A DNA stretch of 12,690 bases from Spirogloea muscicola (Eukaryota > Streptophyta > Zygnematophyceae > Spirogloeales > Spirogloeaceae), in assembly GCA_009602725.1 (NCBI GenBank), contig WELB01000125.1:383317-396006 (forward strand), read 5' to 3'. The position numbers and the translations under genes are program-made. Shown in pieces: positions 1 to 10,272 of the stretch (position 1 is the first letter of the stretch; every line of letters begins with the position of its first letter). A model generated the notes under the pieces. It had not been told where the DNA came from, ran no database searches, and was given only the letters and a program-made list of their open reading frames with translations.

Positions 1-123
<123 letters not shown>

Positions 124-150
124 CTGCCGCAGCGCCGCCAGCGCCTCCAT
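124..150 (-). CDS. Possible 5' end of a divergent gene (nine codons, partial)
   Basis: On the minus strand an ATG at 150-148 sits in a strong context (GCCATGG) and opens a reading frame MEALAALRQ that runs straight into the homopolymer, where it would continue as poly-lysine. The short peptide is alanine- and leucine-rich like many GC-rich N-termini and matches no family I recognise. If real, the gene is transcribed leftwards, divergently from the peptidase gene, with 675 bases between the two start codons. The palindrome CCATGG also gives a plus-strand ATG at 149, which opens a 79-residue frame with no recognisable content, so strand choice is uncertain. The short length makes this a weak call. 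Confidence 0.2.
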
Positions 151-825
151 GGCCGTCGCCGCCGCCGCCTCCGCCGCCGCCGGGGCCGGCGCGAATGCCG
201 GCGCCACGAGCGCTATCAGCTCAAGCTCCACTGCCGTTACAGATGAGTGGGACACCGTTATTCCGAACCCTCCTGGCCGTTGGTCGTCGCCAACGACGGT
301 AGCCACGGAGCTACGTTTCGTCACGTTCGCTGCTGACCCGCTCCCGGTGACTCGGTTCATTTGGACCCGTCCCCCTGGCCCGCGCTAACGCGCCGCTTGC
401 GGGGTCGACGATAAGTTGCAGATAAAAGCTTTGCCGGGACGGCGGCAACCGCCGGTCCTAACAAACCCGCCCCATACTTTCCCGTTGGGCTGTCCTTCGG
501 AAGCTCCGTCACAGTCTAGAAACTCCACACGGGTCTCGATAGTTTGTGGTTAGAGAGCCCGGCTCCCGAGCTGGCGTCCGCCGCCGCCGCCACCGCTGCC
601 GCCGCCTCCGCCGCCGCGAAGTGCGGCGCCGCGCCCGGCGGGCCGCCGCCCCGCCGCCGTAAGACTCAGGCTGTGAGACTAAAGACTCAGGCTCAGGTCT
701 CGCAGCGGCGAGTCGTCACCGGCGGCCTTGCCGCTCGAGGCGGCGTTGGCCGCGGGGGCCCGGCGGCGCAGCCCCTTCGGCTCGGCGCTGCGGCGGCGGC
801 GGCGGCGGCGGCGGAGGCTGTGGCG
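151..825. promoter_or_regulatory. Upstream region and 5' leader of the peptidase gene, possibly a bidirectional promoter
   Basis: No gene is supported here. The stretch contains GCC/GCN triplet tracts (about 155-185, 575-620 and 640-660) separated by more mixed sequence. A TATA-like GATAAAAG lies near 421-428, and a short inverted repeat GGCGG-CAA-CCGCC lies near 440-455. Open frames across the GC-rich tracts (149-388, 544-825) encode only low-complexity Ala/Gly/Arg/Pro sequence, which is what GC-rich triplet DNA gives in any frame. The transcription start cannot be placed. If it lies left of 149, the ATG at 149 would be an upstream open reading frame. Confidence 0.4.
789..815. repeat. (GCG)n trinucleotide microsatellite just upstream of the start codon
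   Basis: About eight consecutive GCG triplets lie immediately before GAGGCTGTGGCG and the ATG at 826. The tract is in the same frame as the start codon and would encode poly-alanine if translation began further upstream. It most likely belongs to the 5' untranslated leader and is probably variable in length between individuals. Confidence 0.85.
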
Positions 826-3800
826 ATGGTGGACGGCGACGTCGCCACGGCGCCCGGCGGTGGTGGGGACGCAGTGGTCGTCAAGTCGGAGGAGGACCGG
901 CGGCTGTACCGCGTCGTCGAGCTGCCCAACGGCCTGGCCGCCGTGCTGGTGCACGACCCCGAGGTCGGCAGCGGCAAGGCCGCGGGCGCCGCCGGCGACG
1001 GCGACGGCGACGGCGGCGCAGACGACGACGAGGAGGACGGCGACGAGGACGACGACGAGGACGACGAGCCGGCTGACGACGGGAGCGGCTGGGAGACGGC
1101 CAGCGACGATCAGGCGAGACGTAGTCCCGCGATCACAGCTGCTGGCCGTCAAGGTCACGGCTCAGTGTGGCGTATTGGGAGATTCTTTGCTGAGACTGCA
1201 ATTTCTGAGTTCTTGGATCGGGGCTGGGGTTTTGGCAGCCCGAGCTGCAGGCGCTGGCGTTATGAAAAGGGGTGATAGATAGATTGGCAAATTGCTTAAA
1301 TGGACTCGGACTAATTGATGACGATGCAGTTGGTTTGCTTTACTGTTACCACCAATGGTAGTGACACCAATGGTAGTGAAAGTCACCCATGATTTGCTTC
1401 TGCAAGCTTGTGAGAAGATCATCTCTTAATACGTGCAGCGCCGCTCTTTGCATTCTGACGGCAGTGGACCACGTTCGTGCTCAGGCAGTGACGGCGGCTG
1501 CGGCAGGGCAAGGGAGGCCGCTGCGGCGCCCCGCCCGCAGCAGCAGGTCCAGCCGCCGGGAGGAGGAGGAGGAGCAGGAAGAGGACGACGGTGATGATGA
1601 CGATGACGATGACGACTTTGACGAGGACGGTGAAGACGACGACGACGGCGACGAGGACGACGAGGAGGACGGGGATGAGCCCAGAAGTGGTGGGGCTCGC
1701 GTTGGCGGCGCGACCAAGAAGGTGGGTCCCCAGGCTGGCTAGCTGGATAGTGAAGCGTCAGTGTGAGCTTTAGTGTAAGTGTAAGTGTTAGTGTAAGTGT
1801 GAGAACGGCCCTCGGTCACCACTGCCGGCTGACAGCTGCGAATGCTGGTGGGGAAGACAGGCTGCGGCGGCCATGGCTGTCGGCGTTGGCAGCTTCTCCG
1901 ACCCGCCCGTGGCTCAGGGTCTTGCGCACTTCCTTGGTACGTATCCCATATTCGACTCCACCAAGGACACTGTCAAGTGTAGCCGCTACTTGTTAGCAGA
2001 AAAGAAATACTTGTAACAGTGATTGCTATGTGTATGAGTAAGCTCATCCGCAGGCCATGAGAGGTGCCTTCTTAGCAGATAGCAGCAGTATTGTTCAGCG
2101 TAAAGATGCGTCGTTACTTTGTAGCAATGCTATGTCGCCACGAGACTACCTGCTCACTATTACGTGGTAATATGTGGCAAGTCACTTGTAAAATTCATTT
2201 TGACTCTTTAGCTCCTCACTGTACATTCTTGCAAGCACCAACAAGTCATTCATTGCAAGTTGTTTGAGCTCAAGATAGTGGTGCTACGTTGCTTCTGACT
2301 TCTCCTTTGTTTTGCCATGTCATTGTGGTGGTTGTTTCATGTTACCAGAGCACATGCTGTTTATGGGGAGCGCCAAGTACCCGGACGAGAATGACGTGAG
2401 ACGCCTCCCTTGTACCACGTGCCATCGCCAGCTCGCAAATTCGTGCTTTGGCCTTGAGAATTCACTTTGTTATGAGGACTGCAGCCACCAATTACTTGGA
2501 ATTGCTGGGAAATTAGCTTTAATTTCTCCTGAGACAGGTCATCTCTTATGGTGTGAGTGTGAAGCCTTGCAGGGTTCTAGAGTCACATCTCAGGTGTGAT
2601 CCTTGACATGCTAAGTGATGACCTGCACCCCCCTCTCCTTTGCGCCGCAGTATGATGCATACCTTGCCGAGCACGGCGGCAGTTCGAACGCGTTCACAGA
2701 CACGGAGGTCACGTGCTACCACTTTGACGTTAATCCCAAGTTCCTCCAGCCCGCTCTTGATAGGTGTGGCATCAAGCTCATCTAACATTCCAGAACTTAT
2801 AAAGCTCAGCCCCAGCCTGCATCCCTACATCGGCCAAGTACTTCATACTTCCCGCACTTGCTGGGTGCTTTTCATGTCTGGACCTGGCTGCTTGTTGTAA
2901 GCGCCGCACTGACACGGCTGCTGCCGGTGGGGTGCAGGTTTGCGCAGTTTTTCATTGCGCCGCTGGCCAAGCCCGAGGCAATGGACCGCGAAGTACAGGC
3001 CGTTGATTCAGGTGTGCCACCTACCACCCACTCTACCCTATTACTGCTCATTAAAAGCCGAGTTCCTTACATTCATGGGCTGGGCAGCGGAGTGATCAAC
3101 ACGTTACAGTAACATGTAACAAGCCAAATCACTTAGCATGTAAAGGACCCTGGTGTTTAGCCCTGAACATTGGACCTTGAACTTCAATTGCATTGCTGAA
3201 CCCCTCCGTTTCTTACAATGGCCGGGACTGCAGAATTCAACCAGGTGCAGCAGAGCGACTCAGCGCGGCTGCTGCAGCTGCAGTGCCACACTGCGCACGC
3301 TGACCACCCATTTCATAAATTCTCGTGGGGTGCGGCACCTCCCTGCCTCTGGGGCCGTGCTGCCTCTTTCAGTGGCCCTCTTGCTCTTGCTCATTAAAGC
3401 GTGCATGCCTGGTCAAGGCTTGGCGGATTCATTAGTGCAGCGCAGTCGCTCTGCGCAAGCCATGCTGCACTGGCTGCAACGGCTTCAGAAGAGCTTGGTA
3501 ATATGTAATGGTGCGCTGGTCTGATCTGAAGTGGTTGGGCTTGGATTCAGGAAATCGGAAGAGTCTAGTGGATGATCCCGCGGCGGTCGGCGTGGACATG
3601 CGCGGCGAGCTCATGGGGCTGTACGGCCGACACTACAATGCTGGCAGCATGCGCCTGGCTGTCATCGGCGGCGGTAGAGGCTCTTTGGCATCCCTTACTA
3701 TGCAAGCGTCAAGCCTCACACCTCTTTGAATAACACAAAGTACCAAATCATGGTTGCAATAAGCCCAGAGTTTGCATTGCTCTCTGGTTTTATTCCCTGC

Positions 3801-6800
3801 TGCCCTCTTCAGTGTCAACGAGGTGATTGCTGGTCAACCTCGTGAGACAGTGATGTCCTTAGCGTCTATCTTGTGGGTGCAAGTGATGTCATATATATGA
3901 TATGCTTGCAGCAGCTTCGTGTCTTGAGTGGACTCTGATAATGAATCGATGTCTGCCAAACTCTTATGCTATCCCCCTCTTTCCACTGCCCTCGTCCTTG
4001 TGTCACTCCTCTCTCCTTCCTCCTCCCTTGAATCTCAACAGAGCCATTGGACGTACTTGAGGCATGGGTCCGGGAGCTGTTCGGCGACGTCAAGGGCCCC
4101 GGCGGGCCACGGCCGCTCCTCTCGCTGGGCGCCTGCCCGCCGCTTTGGGAGGCAGGGAAGCTCTACCGCGTCGACTCCGTGAAGGACCAGCACTTGCTGG
4201 CACTAGCATGGCCGCTGCCGTGCCTTGACTGGGCGTACACGCGCAAGCCTGCGGACTACATCTCCCACCTTGTCGGCCATGGTACGCTTCATTGAACATT
4301 GACATTACTGTCGTCTAAATAATTTTGCTAGTTTTATTTTTTTTCTAATTGCCATGAATTGAGTCGCTGACAAGCCAAGCTGTGGTGTGTCTCTGGTTGG
4401 CTTGGCGTGCGAACTGAGGCAGAGGGCGAGGGCAGCCTGCTAGCGCTGCTCAAGCAGGAGCGGCTGGCAAGCAGCCTCAGCGCTGGTGTCGGGGAGGGCG
4501 GCTACGAGCGCAACTCGGGCCTCTATATCTTCTCGGTCCACATTGCCCTCACCGAGCAGGGCCTCCAGGATGTGAGCTTTCATGGCAGCTGGTTGGTCAG
4601 GTCATTTGGGTGGTCATCTGGTCAGAAATTGTTAACTGCTATATTTGTTCTTAATTGTCAATTGTACACTGATGGATGCGTGGTGACAAATGTAGCATCC
4701 CGCCCTCTCTCAAGCTCGCTCCTCCGTTCACTCTCTCCTCTCTCCCTCCTCTCTCCCTCCTCTCTCCCTCCTCTCTCCCTCCTCGCTCCCTCCTCTCACG
4801 TTCTTACTGCCATTCATTCTACTGATCAAACCATGGAGCTGCCGCACGCTTACTGCACAGCCCCTTCCTTGGACCCTCACCTTCACACCTCTAGAGCCAC
4901 TCTTTCAATTCAATTCTTCAGCACGTTGCTAAACTGTGCAAAAGCTGCGGAGTATGGAGGAGAGACCATGCTCTCGTTACGCTTTTGCCACTTTCTCATG
5001 AAGCAAACTCACACCATTTAGTAGGCCCAGAGTCTCCACCCCTGCATTGATGTAGAGCCTTGACTTCATGCTCTGAATCTGATGCCTGTTGCAGGTAATG
5101 ACTGTAGTTGGGCTGGTGCACCAGTACCTGGCGATGTTGCGGCGGGAGGGCCCGCAGGAGTGGGTGTTCCGCGAGCTCGGCGCCATGTCGGCCATGGAGT
5201 TCAGATACCACGAGGAGGAGGCGCCTGACGACTACACCGTGCGGCTTGCTAGTGAGCCTCTCAAGTCCTTCGCATTCAGTCCCATTGCCCAATAATTCTG
5301 CATCCCGTGGCCATCATTTTCTTGATGATGTACAAGTTCTACAGATCCATATTGAATAAAGTTCCCACCGCCACATCAATTTCAGAGCTTCAGATTCATA
5401 AGAGTTGTTGGATCTGCGCGCTCCTCATCGCCTCACTGTGGCTGGGTTCACAGCGAATATGTTTGTGTACCCAAAGGAGCATGTTGTGGCCGGTGACTAC
5501 CTCTTCACCGACTGGGATTCTGCTCTGGTGTCTGACACGCTTGCCCGGCTCGTGCCGGAGAACCTGCGCCTGGACCTTGTCACGCGGGGCGCCACCTCCG
5601 CTTCTACCGCCACAGGTCAACACAGCCAGCCCGACTGCCATCTTCTGGCCGGTCCTTGATAATATTACTGAACATAACTCTTGACTTATCCCACAATTGA
5701 TGAGGACCTTGAAAGCTGCAGTTTGTGTACTCTGACCTTGATCAGCTTATACTGGAGCTCCTTAAAAGAAGGACACATTGACCATCGGTGGAAGTACCAC
5801 CGATGGGTCAATGCTGTCATGCCCGGCACGAAATGTGTGACAGTAAATATTCGTTAATTGTCGTTAATCTTCGTGAGCAGGCCCTGTGCTGGTGGAGCCG
5901 TGGTTCGAGGTGCCGTATGCTTTGGAAGCGGTGCAGCCGGAGGTGATGCGTGACTGGGCAGAGCCGCCGAGCTTGCAGGCCGCGCTGCGTATGCCGCCGT
6001 CTAACGAGTTCATTCCAAGCGATTTCAGCCTGCGCTGCTCCGATACAAGCGTCACTGCCACCCAGAAAGACTCGCTGCTGCCAGGCCATGCCGATGGCAA
6101 TGGTCAGCCATCGGCTACTGCCGATGAGGCGGCGGCAGATGAACCACCGGTTGTCATACTTGAGGACGGAGGTTGCCGCCTGTGGCACAAGCTTGACCGC
6201 GTCTTCCGGACGCCGCGCGCCAATGTCTTCTTCGCCATAACAAGCCCCGCTGCGGACACCAGCGCCTCGGCAGCCGTTTGCACCGAGCTCTTTGTCAGGC
6301 TCGTGGAGGACTCCCTGAGCAAGACTATGTACCTGGTATGTCCTTAGTGTGCTTGCTGTTTTTGTGATGCACAGGTTTTTCTTGAATGACCTGTGGGGTA
6401 ACAGTCACTAACAGATTCTTCTTCCACTTTAGAGACAGTCAGAAGCATAGGGTGCATGCATGAGATATTCGTGGTATTAGTGCTCCTTTGCATACATATT
6501 TTTATTATTTCACTTAGGGAGGGTTTAAAAGGTCGTGGATCTTATAAATCAATACGTTTGCAGAGTAGCAATGCATGTGACCTCCATGCGTTCTAAATGC
6601 TCCTCCCCTGCGCTTGCCTCCTCAGGCGAATGTTGCAAAGCTGGAGTCGTCACTGACGGTGGCGGGCCATCGCATCGAGGTGAAGCTCCACGGGTTCAGC
6701 CACAAGCTGCCGCAGCTTGCCGAGAGCATCTTCCGGCGCCTCGATGGCTTTATAGTGGACCCCGAGCGCTTCGAGGTGCGAATGCAACCCGATGGAATGA

Positions 6801-8876
6801 CGTTACATGAGTACGGAGCATCGATCTCCTTCAGTGGGCCATGTTGAGATAATAAGTGTTGTCGTCAAGACCCAAGCTGAGCTCCCGCCAGCTAAAAGTG
6901 AAGACAAGTGTCAACCAGCCGCTGTCTTGGACAAAAGCTTACAATTTTGCGATAACGACCAAGTTGCATGTCACGGGCGCAGGTAGTGCGGGAGGAGCTG
7001 GCACGGGCGTACCGCAATGCAAACATGAAGCCAATGAAGCAGTCGGCGTACCTGCGCCTGGCTGTGCTCAGGCAGACGGCCTGGCTCATTGAGGACAAGC
7101 TTGCGGCGCTGCTAGAGCTTACGCCTACCGATCTTCAGGCCTTCTTGCCCCGCCTCCTCGAGCAGGTCTTGCTGGCCAGCCCCACTTTTCTTGCAGCGCT
7201 CGTGCGTGTTGTCAAGGGGTCAGGAATTCTTGACAAACGTCGGTGCTCCAAGCTGGTGATGCCGACTTAGAATTGAGCTCGCGACCTTGTCGACAGCTTG
7301 TGGTGTCAGGTTCATAGGATAGAGCTATGACATTTGCTGGGGAGAGGTCAAGCTCTATCAAGGTCGATTGTGTTCTCAAGCCCCTTCTCACTTTCGTCTA
7401 AGCGCTTTGGTGATGACGGCAGACCTTTGTGGAGGTGCTGGCGCATGGCAACCTGCTCGAGGATGAGGCACGGACGCTGTGCGCAGTCGCCAGGAAGCAT
7501 CTGCCTCCTGGCAGTGGCCTGGAGCGTGCTGACGTGCCAGAGGATGCCATCTTGGAGCTGCCAGCGGGCCGCGGCATCATACTGAACGAGGCCGTGAAGA
7601 ACAAGAGCGAGGACAATTCTGTTGTGGAGGTGCATTGTAGTGCCTGATTAAGTGATCTCCATGATAGCCTTAGAGTTGATTTTATTGATGGTAGGAGCTG
7701 TGCAAGGGTTTGGGTCTAGGTATACGTCCCATCTCGCTGAGCAGGCCAGCTGTTTGCGCTGTGCTCCTGCCAGGTGTACTTCCAGGGCTTGGCGGACATG
7801 GGCGCTGGCAGTGTGCGCGACAAGTCTCTGCTGGACCTCATGGAGCAGGTGGCGTACGAGCCGTGCTACGACCAGCTCAGGTGCGCTACCACTGCTAGGT
7901 GTATGACTGTCCCAGTCACAAGGATCTGCTAAGTTGCATTGTGAGCTCAAAGTGGCGACTTGGTTGGATTCAGGACCAAGGAGCAGCTGGGCTACCGCGT
8001 TGACTGTGGTGTCCGGAACACGCACCGCATCTTTGGCTTCTGCTTCCATATACAGTCAGCGGAGTATGACTGCATACACCTCCACAGCCGCGTGGAGGCC
8101 TTCCTGGGCACCTTCCGCGAGACGTTGGTATGCTACACAAGATACACATGCACATGCTAAAGTCTCATCCTTGATGTCAGTGACTGGAGCCTTGCAAGGC
8201 CCGAGATTGGTAGCCTAATGGCTGTCCTTCACAGCACCTTATGCAGCCCGTTGATATACTGTCCATGGTGCCTTACTTTCATCCCTACTCCCTGAGCTTC
8301 ATTTTGATTGCACTGTTACTCGACCTGTCCAGTCACTGCTGCAACTGTTGTTGTCAAGGCCTGGAGCTAAGGAGCTTCAGGTTGGTGACCGCATGATGTG
8401 CAGGTGGGCATGAGTGCGGACACGTTCGAGAGCCACCGAGAGGCACTAATTCAGCAGAAATTACAGAAGGACCACAGCCTGCTCGACGAGAGTGACCGGC
8501 ACTGGGACCAGATATGGGAGCACCGGTCAGTTACTTCCGTCTGCGCAAATGATGACACTAACTGCCACTCCCTGTGCTCTGTGCTGGCTGGAGCTGAAAG
8601 TCTTACACAATGCTATTTTGTGTGGCCAGGTACTTCTTCAACTCCCGCAAGGTGGAGGCAGCCGCATTGGAGAACGTGACATTGGCGGAGCTCGTGGAGT
8701 GGTATGACAAGTACTTAGCGGTTGGGTCGGCAACCCGTCGGAAGCTCACGGTGCATGTGTGGAGTCGCGGCAAGCCCATGCACGATGGACCTGGCAGCGA
8801 CATCGTGGCGACGACGCCAGCCGAGGCAAAGCAGTCTTTGCCGGTCTTGCCACGCCGGCCCATCTCTTTACCATAA
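826..8876 (+). CDS. NRDC: Nardilysin / insulin-degrading-enzyme-like M16 zinc metallopeptidase, about 20 exons
   Basis: An endopeptidase of family M16A, which cuts peptides held in an enclosed chamber (family knowledge). Exons joined by hand: 826-1113, 1485-1721, 1861-1936, 2349-2395, 2651-2763, 2938-3011, 3234-3329, 3551-3673, 4042-4281, 4423-4571, 5095-5251, 5454-5615, 5881-6335, 6626-6775, 6983-7165, 7423-7629, 7774-7880, 7974-8127, 8404-8525, 8630-8876. They keep one frame and give about 1,128 residues, close to animal nardilysin. RLYRVVELPNGLAAVLVHDP lies near residues 25-45. Acidic stretches at about 65-85 and 121-161 mark nardilysin rather than plain IDE. The zinc motif HFLEH is at 198-202, with the distal ligand in AVDSE (E279, 77 residues on, as in IDE). 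RTKEQLGY is at 955-962. No signal peptide is evident. The ATG at 826 has a fair context (GCGATGG) and precedes the conserved block. The exon 1/2 junction is the least certain, and the donor after 7165 (GTCTTG) is weak. Confidence 0.93.
1350..1379. repeat. Perfect two-copy 15-base tandem duplication in intron 1
   Basis: CACCAATGGTAGTGA occurs at 1350-1364 and again directly at 1365-1379 with no mismatch. It lies inside the first intron of the peptidase gene (about 1114-1484), which otherwise shows no recognisable feature. This is probably a recent slippage or repair duplication. Confidence 0.9.
1771..1803. repeat. AGTGTA-type hexamer repeat in intron 2
   Basis: Intron 2 (1722-1860) carries about five slightly varied copies of AGTGTA/AGTGTT in tandem, with related GTGTGAG at both edges. 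It is a simple repeat with no sign of function. Confidence 0.8.
1937..2348 (+). other. Intron 3 of the peptidase gene (412 bases); nothing else seen
   Basis: The intron has a GTACGT donor and a TTACCAG acceptor and is AT-richer than the exons. It splits the codon of the catalytic glutamate (G|AG). I see no open frame of substance, RNA gene or repeat in it. Confidence 0.8.
3674..4041 (+). other. Intron 8 of the peptidase gene (368 bases); no embedded gene seen
   Basis: It runs from a GTAGAG donor to a CAACAG acceptor between the codons for IGG and EPLDVLEAW. It contains a short ATATATATGATAT run near 3890-3902 and a C/T-rich stretch before the acceptor, which fits a polypyrimidine tract. No coding or RNA gene is visible. 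Confidence 0.75.
4731..4797. repeat. CT-rich minisatellite (unit about 11 bases) in intron 10
   Basis: About six copies of the unit TCTCTCCCTCC stand in tandem, the last carrying a T-to-G change (TCGCTCCCTCC). They lie in the largest intron of the gene (4572-5094, 523 bases). The strand is pure pyrimidine over most of its length, so a mirror-type polypurine/polypyrimidine structure is possible. Nothing else is recognised in this intron. Confidence 0.9.
5772..5818. repeat. Strong imperfect inverted repeat (hairpin) in intron 12
   Basis: In intron 12 (5616-5880), CATTGACCATCGGTGG at 5776-5791 faces CCACCGATGGGTCAATG at 5797-5813 across the loop AAGTA. All 16 bases of the left arm pair, with one bulged G on the right. 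Four further pairs (GACA/TGTC) follow beyond one bulged C. It is by far the longest hairpin in the introns. It may be a small fold-back mobile element or a structured intronic RNA. The loop is very short for a microRNA precursor. Confidence 0.8.
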
Positions 8877-9130
8877 GTTATCGTATCGTCCCTTTTGCCA
8901 CATGAGTTAAGAGCGTCACAGTTTGAGAGCGACACCAAGGAAGTTGATCAAGCTCAGCTGGTGCCCACACTCTGGGCTCACAATCACATAAGGCCTGGCC
9001 AACTTCCACATTTTTGACAACCGAACGATTGATTATTCCACAATTGTCGTTCGAGACCATTCATTGCCCAATTTACAGCGCCCCTTAATGAAATATGTGT
9101 CAGTACACATTCAGGGTCGTGGGCTCATTC
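8877..9130 (+). other. 3' flank of the peptidase gene; no gene recognised
   Basis: After the TAA at 8874-8876 the sequence becomes AT-richer and no conserved frame continues. No clear polyadenylation signal could be picked out: AATAAA is absent and no TGTAA is evident nearby. The stretch leads into the first decayed retroelement fragment, whose left boundary is not sharp. Confidence 0.5.
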
Positions 9131-9144
9131 AGCTCTCCTGGGTG

Positions 9145-9584
9145 GTTGCTGTAGCCGCAGCTGGAACTGCAGTGAGAGTCTGGCATCTGTCACCCGATGT
9201 GGTTTACACCCTCGATGTGGTTGACTGTTCCATATCGGGGCTCTCAGCTTCAAAGGCTGGTCATGCAGCAGCAATGGTTGCTCGCGGCAAAAAGGCCAAG
9301 TACGAGGACCATCCAGAAGGGGACGAGTTTGCTCTACTCCCTTCGACGTCCACGGGGCTTTTGGGTCTCAGTGGCTGGATCTCTTGGCCCGACTTGCGCG
9401 CTACATGATGTCCTGCCGACGGCGCGGCAAGCAGGCTGACTTACTATGCCGCTGGCTCGCTAGCGCTGGTGTTTCACATTCGCCTTTCACTTCCCTCCAG
9501 CGGTCCTTGGCCCACACCTTCCATTTGCGTGCTGGCCGTGCTCTAGCTGCAACCTCTGGCAAGGGACCGCCTTCCTGCAGCTAG
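9145..9584 (+). pseudogene. Decayed, frameshifted 3' end of a non-LTR retroelement (C-terminal endonuclease-like domain)
   Basis: Two frames together match the intact copy at 10273-10737. The first, up to about 9335, reads SPDVVYTLDVVD, then GLSASKAGHAAAMVARGKKA and KYEDHPEGDEF. A single-base shift between about 9330 and 9341 is needed to continue in another frame, which reads HGAFGSQWLDLLARLARYMM and ends with LQRSLAHTFHLRAGRALAA. The fragment has no upstream reverse transcriptase, so it is 5'-truncated or eroded. Sequence left of about 9145 resembles the intact copy only loosely. The domain shape (hydrophobic strand ending in DVV, then a K/KY helix) resembles the restriction-like endonuclease tail of R2-clade elements; that identity is inferred. 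Confidence 0.65.
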
Positions 9585-9589
9585 ATTCT

Positions 9590-9970
9590 TTGACTTGCGC
9601 CTGCTAACTACAGCTAACTCAGTGATCATCCTTCGTGGTACTCTGCCATCCTCTGCGCCATCCGGCCCTTTCAGAACTTGCAATTCCTCCGGGCTGGCCT
9701 CTCACAGCCATTGCCATAAAGCAGAAGAGCTGCTTCTTCGTAATACTTCACTCATTGTATTTTACAGCACATTCCGGCCCCTTCGGACCTTGTCCATTCT
9801 GTTTGGGCTGGCTTTTTCCACAGCCCCCGCCCCCTTTGCCTCGCCAATGTATTGGCTTGAGTTGGCCACCCTATCATGCGCACCGCGCACTTGTTATCTC
9901 TTTGGAAGGGCCCCTTTCCTCACAGCCATTACCTGGCCTTTAGAAGAAGTGAGCTCTTCCTAAAGGAGGA
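9590..9970 (+). repeat. Retroelement 3' tail repeats with GGGCTGG hairpins (at least two units)
   Basis: Two related units are visible. Unit one has a CCGGCCCTTTCAGAACTTG block at 9662-9680 followed by a GGCTG...CAGCC hairpin at 9692-9709. Unit two has TTCCGGCCCCTTCGGACCTT, then TGTCCATTCTGTTTGGGCTG, with a hairpin at 9805-9826 and CAGCCCCCGCCCCC after it. A weaker third likeness (GGGCCCCTTTCCTCACAGCC) follows near 9908. The units directly follow the decayed fragment, as the other tails follow their copies, so they are probably its 3' untranslated region plus extra tail copies. Open frames across this stretch are not conserved proteins. Confidence 0.65.
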
Positions 9971-10084
9971 AGACTCCTCCAGCAGAGGGCGATAGCTGTG
10001 AGTGGCAAGCCCAGAGCTCCATGGCTGCTTCTTCTGGATCTCGTCGGGGTGCCTTTTTTCCAGCTGCAAGTTACTCCGACTTGC

Positions 10085-10268
10085 TGCTGCTAACCTGGAA
10101 TTACTAAGCACCCATCCGCTGTATCGCTTTCCCTGGCCCCCTCGAACTTTGTCATTCTTCAATTTTTCTTTCTTTTTCTGGGCTGTAGCGGATGTAGTCT
10201 CTCACGCAGCTGTGTGGTGTAGGCGCCATCCGGCACTTGGGACCTTGCCCACTGTTTCTGGGCTAGCC
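10085..10268 (+). repeat. Further tail-like units between retroelement fragments
   Basis: GCTAACCTGGAATTACTAAG followed by CCCTGGCCCCCTCGAACTTTGTCATTCTTC near 10131-10160 and TTTTTCTGGGCTG near 10175 parallels the tail at 11780-11835. A second, shorter likeness (CATCCGGCACTTGGGACCTT, then GTTTCTGGGCTAGCC) runs to 10268, just before the start of the open endonuclease-like fragment. These are probably solo or stacked 3' ends of earlier insertions. The boundaries are approximate. Confidence 0.5.
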
Positions 10269-10272
10269 AGTC

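Noticed and set aside
149-388. 79-residue frame starting at the plus-strand ATG in CCATGG
   Set aside because: Only an Ala/Gly-rich start from GCC triplets and no recognisable domain. It lies in the leader or promoter region; at most an upstream open reading frame.
679-1158. Long minus-strand frames opposite exon 1
   Set aside because: They are shadows of the GC-rich, triplet-repetitive exon and leader; the plus-strand frame carries the conserved peptidase block.
4407-5021. 204-residue plus-strand frame running from exon 10 into intron 10
   Set aside because: Only its first part (4423-4571) matches the peptidase family. The rest is intron, including the CT-rich minisatellite translated as Ser/Leu/Pro repeats.
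9595-9963. Overlapping 100-120 residue frames after the first retroelement fragment
   Set aside because: They lie over the tail repeat units, show no conserved motif, and the same repeat is read in different frames elsewhere.
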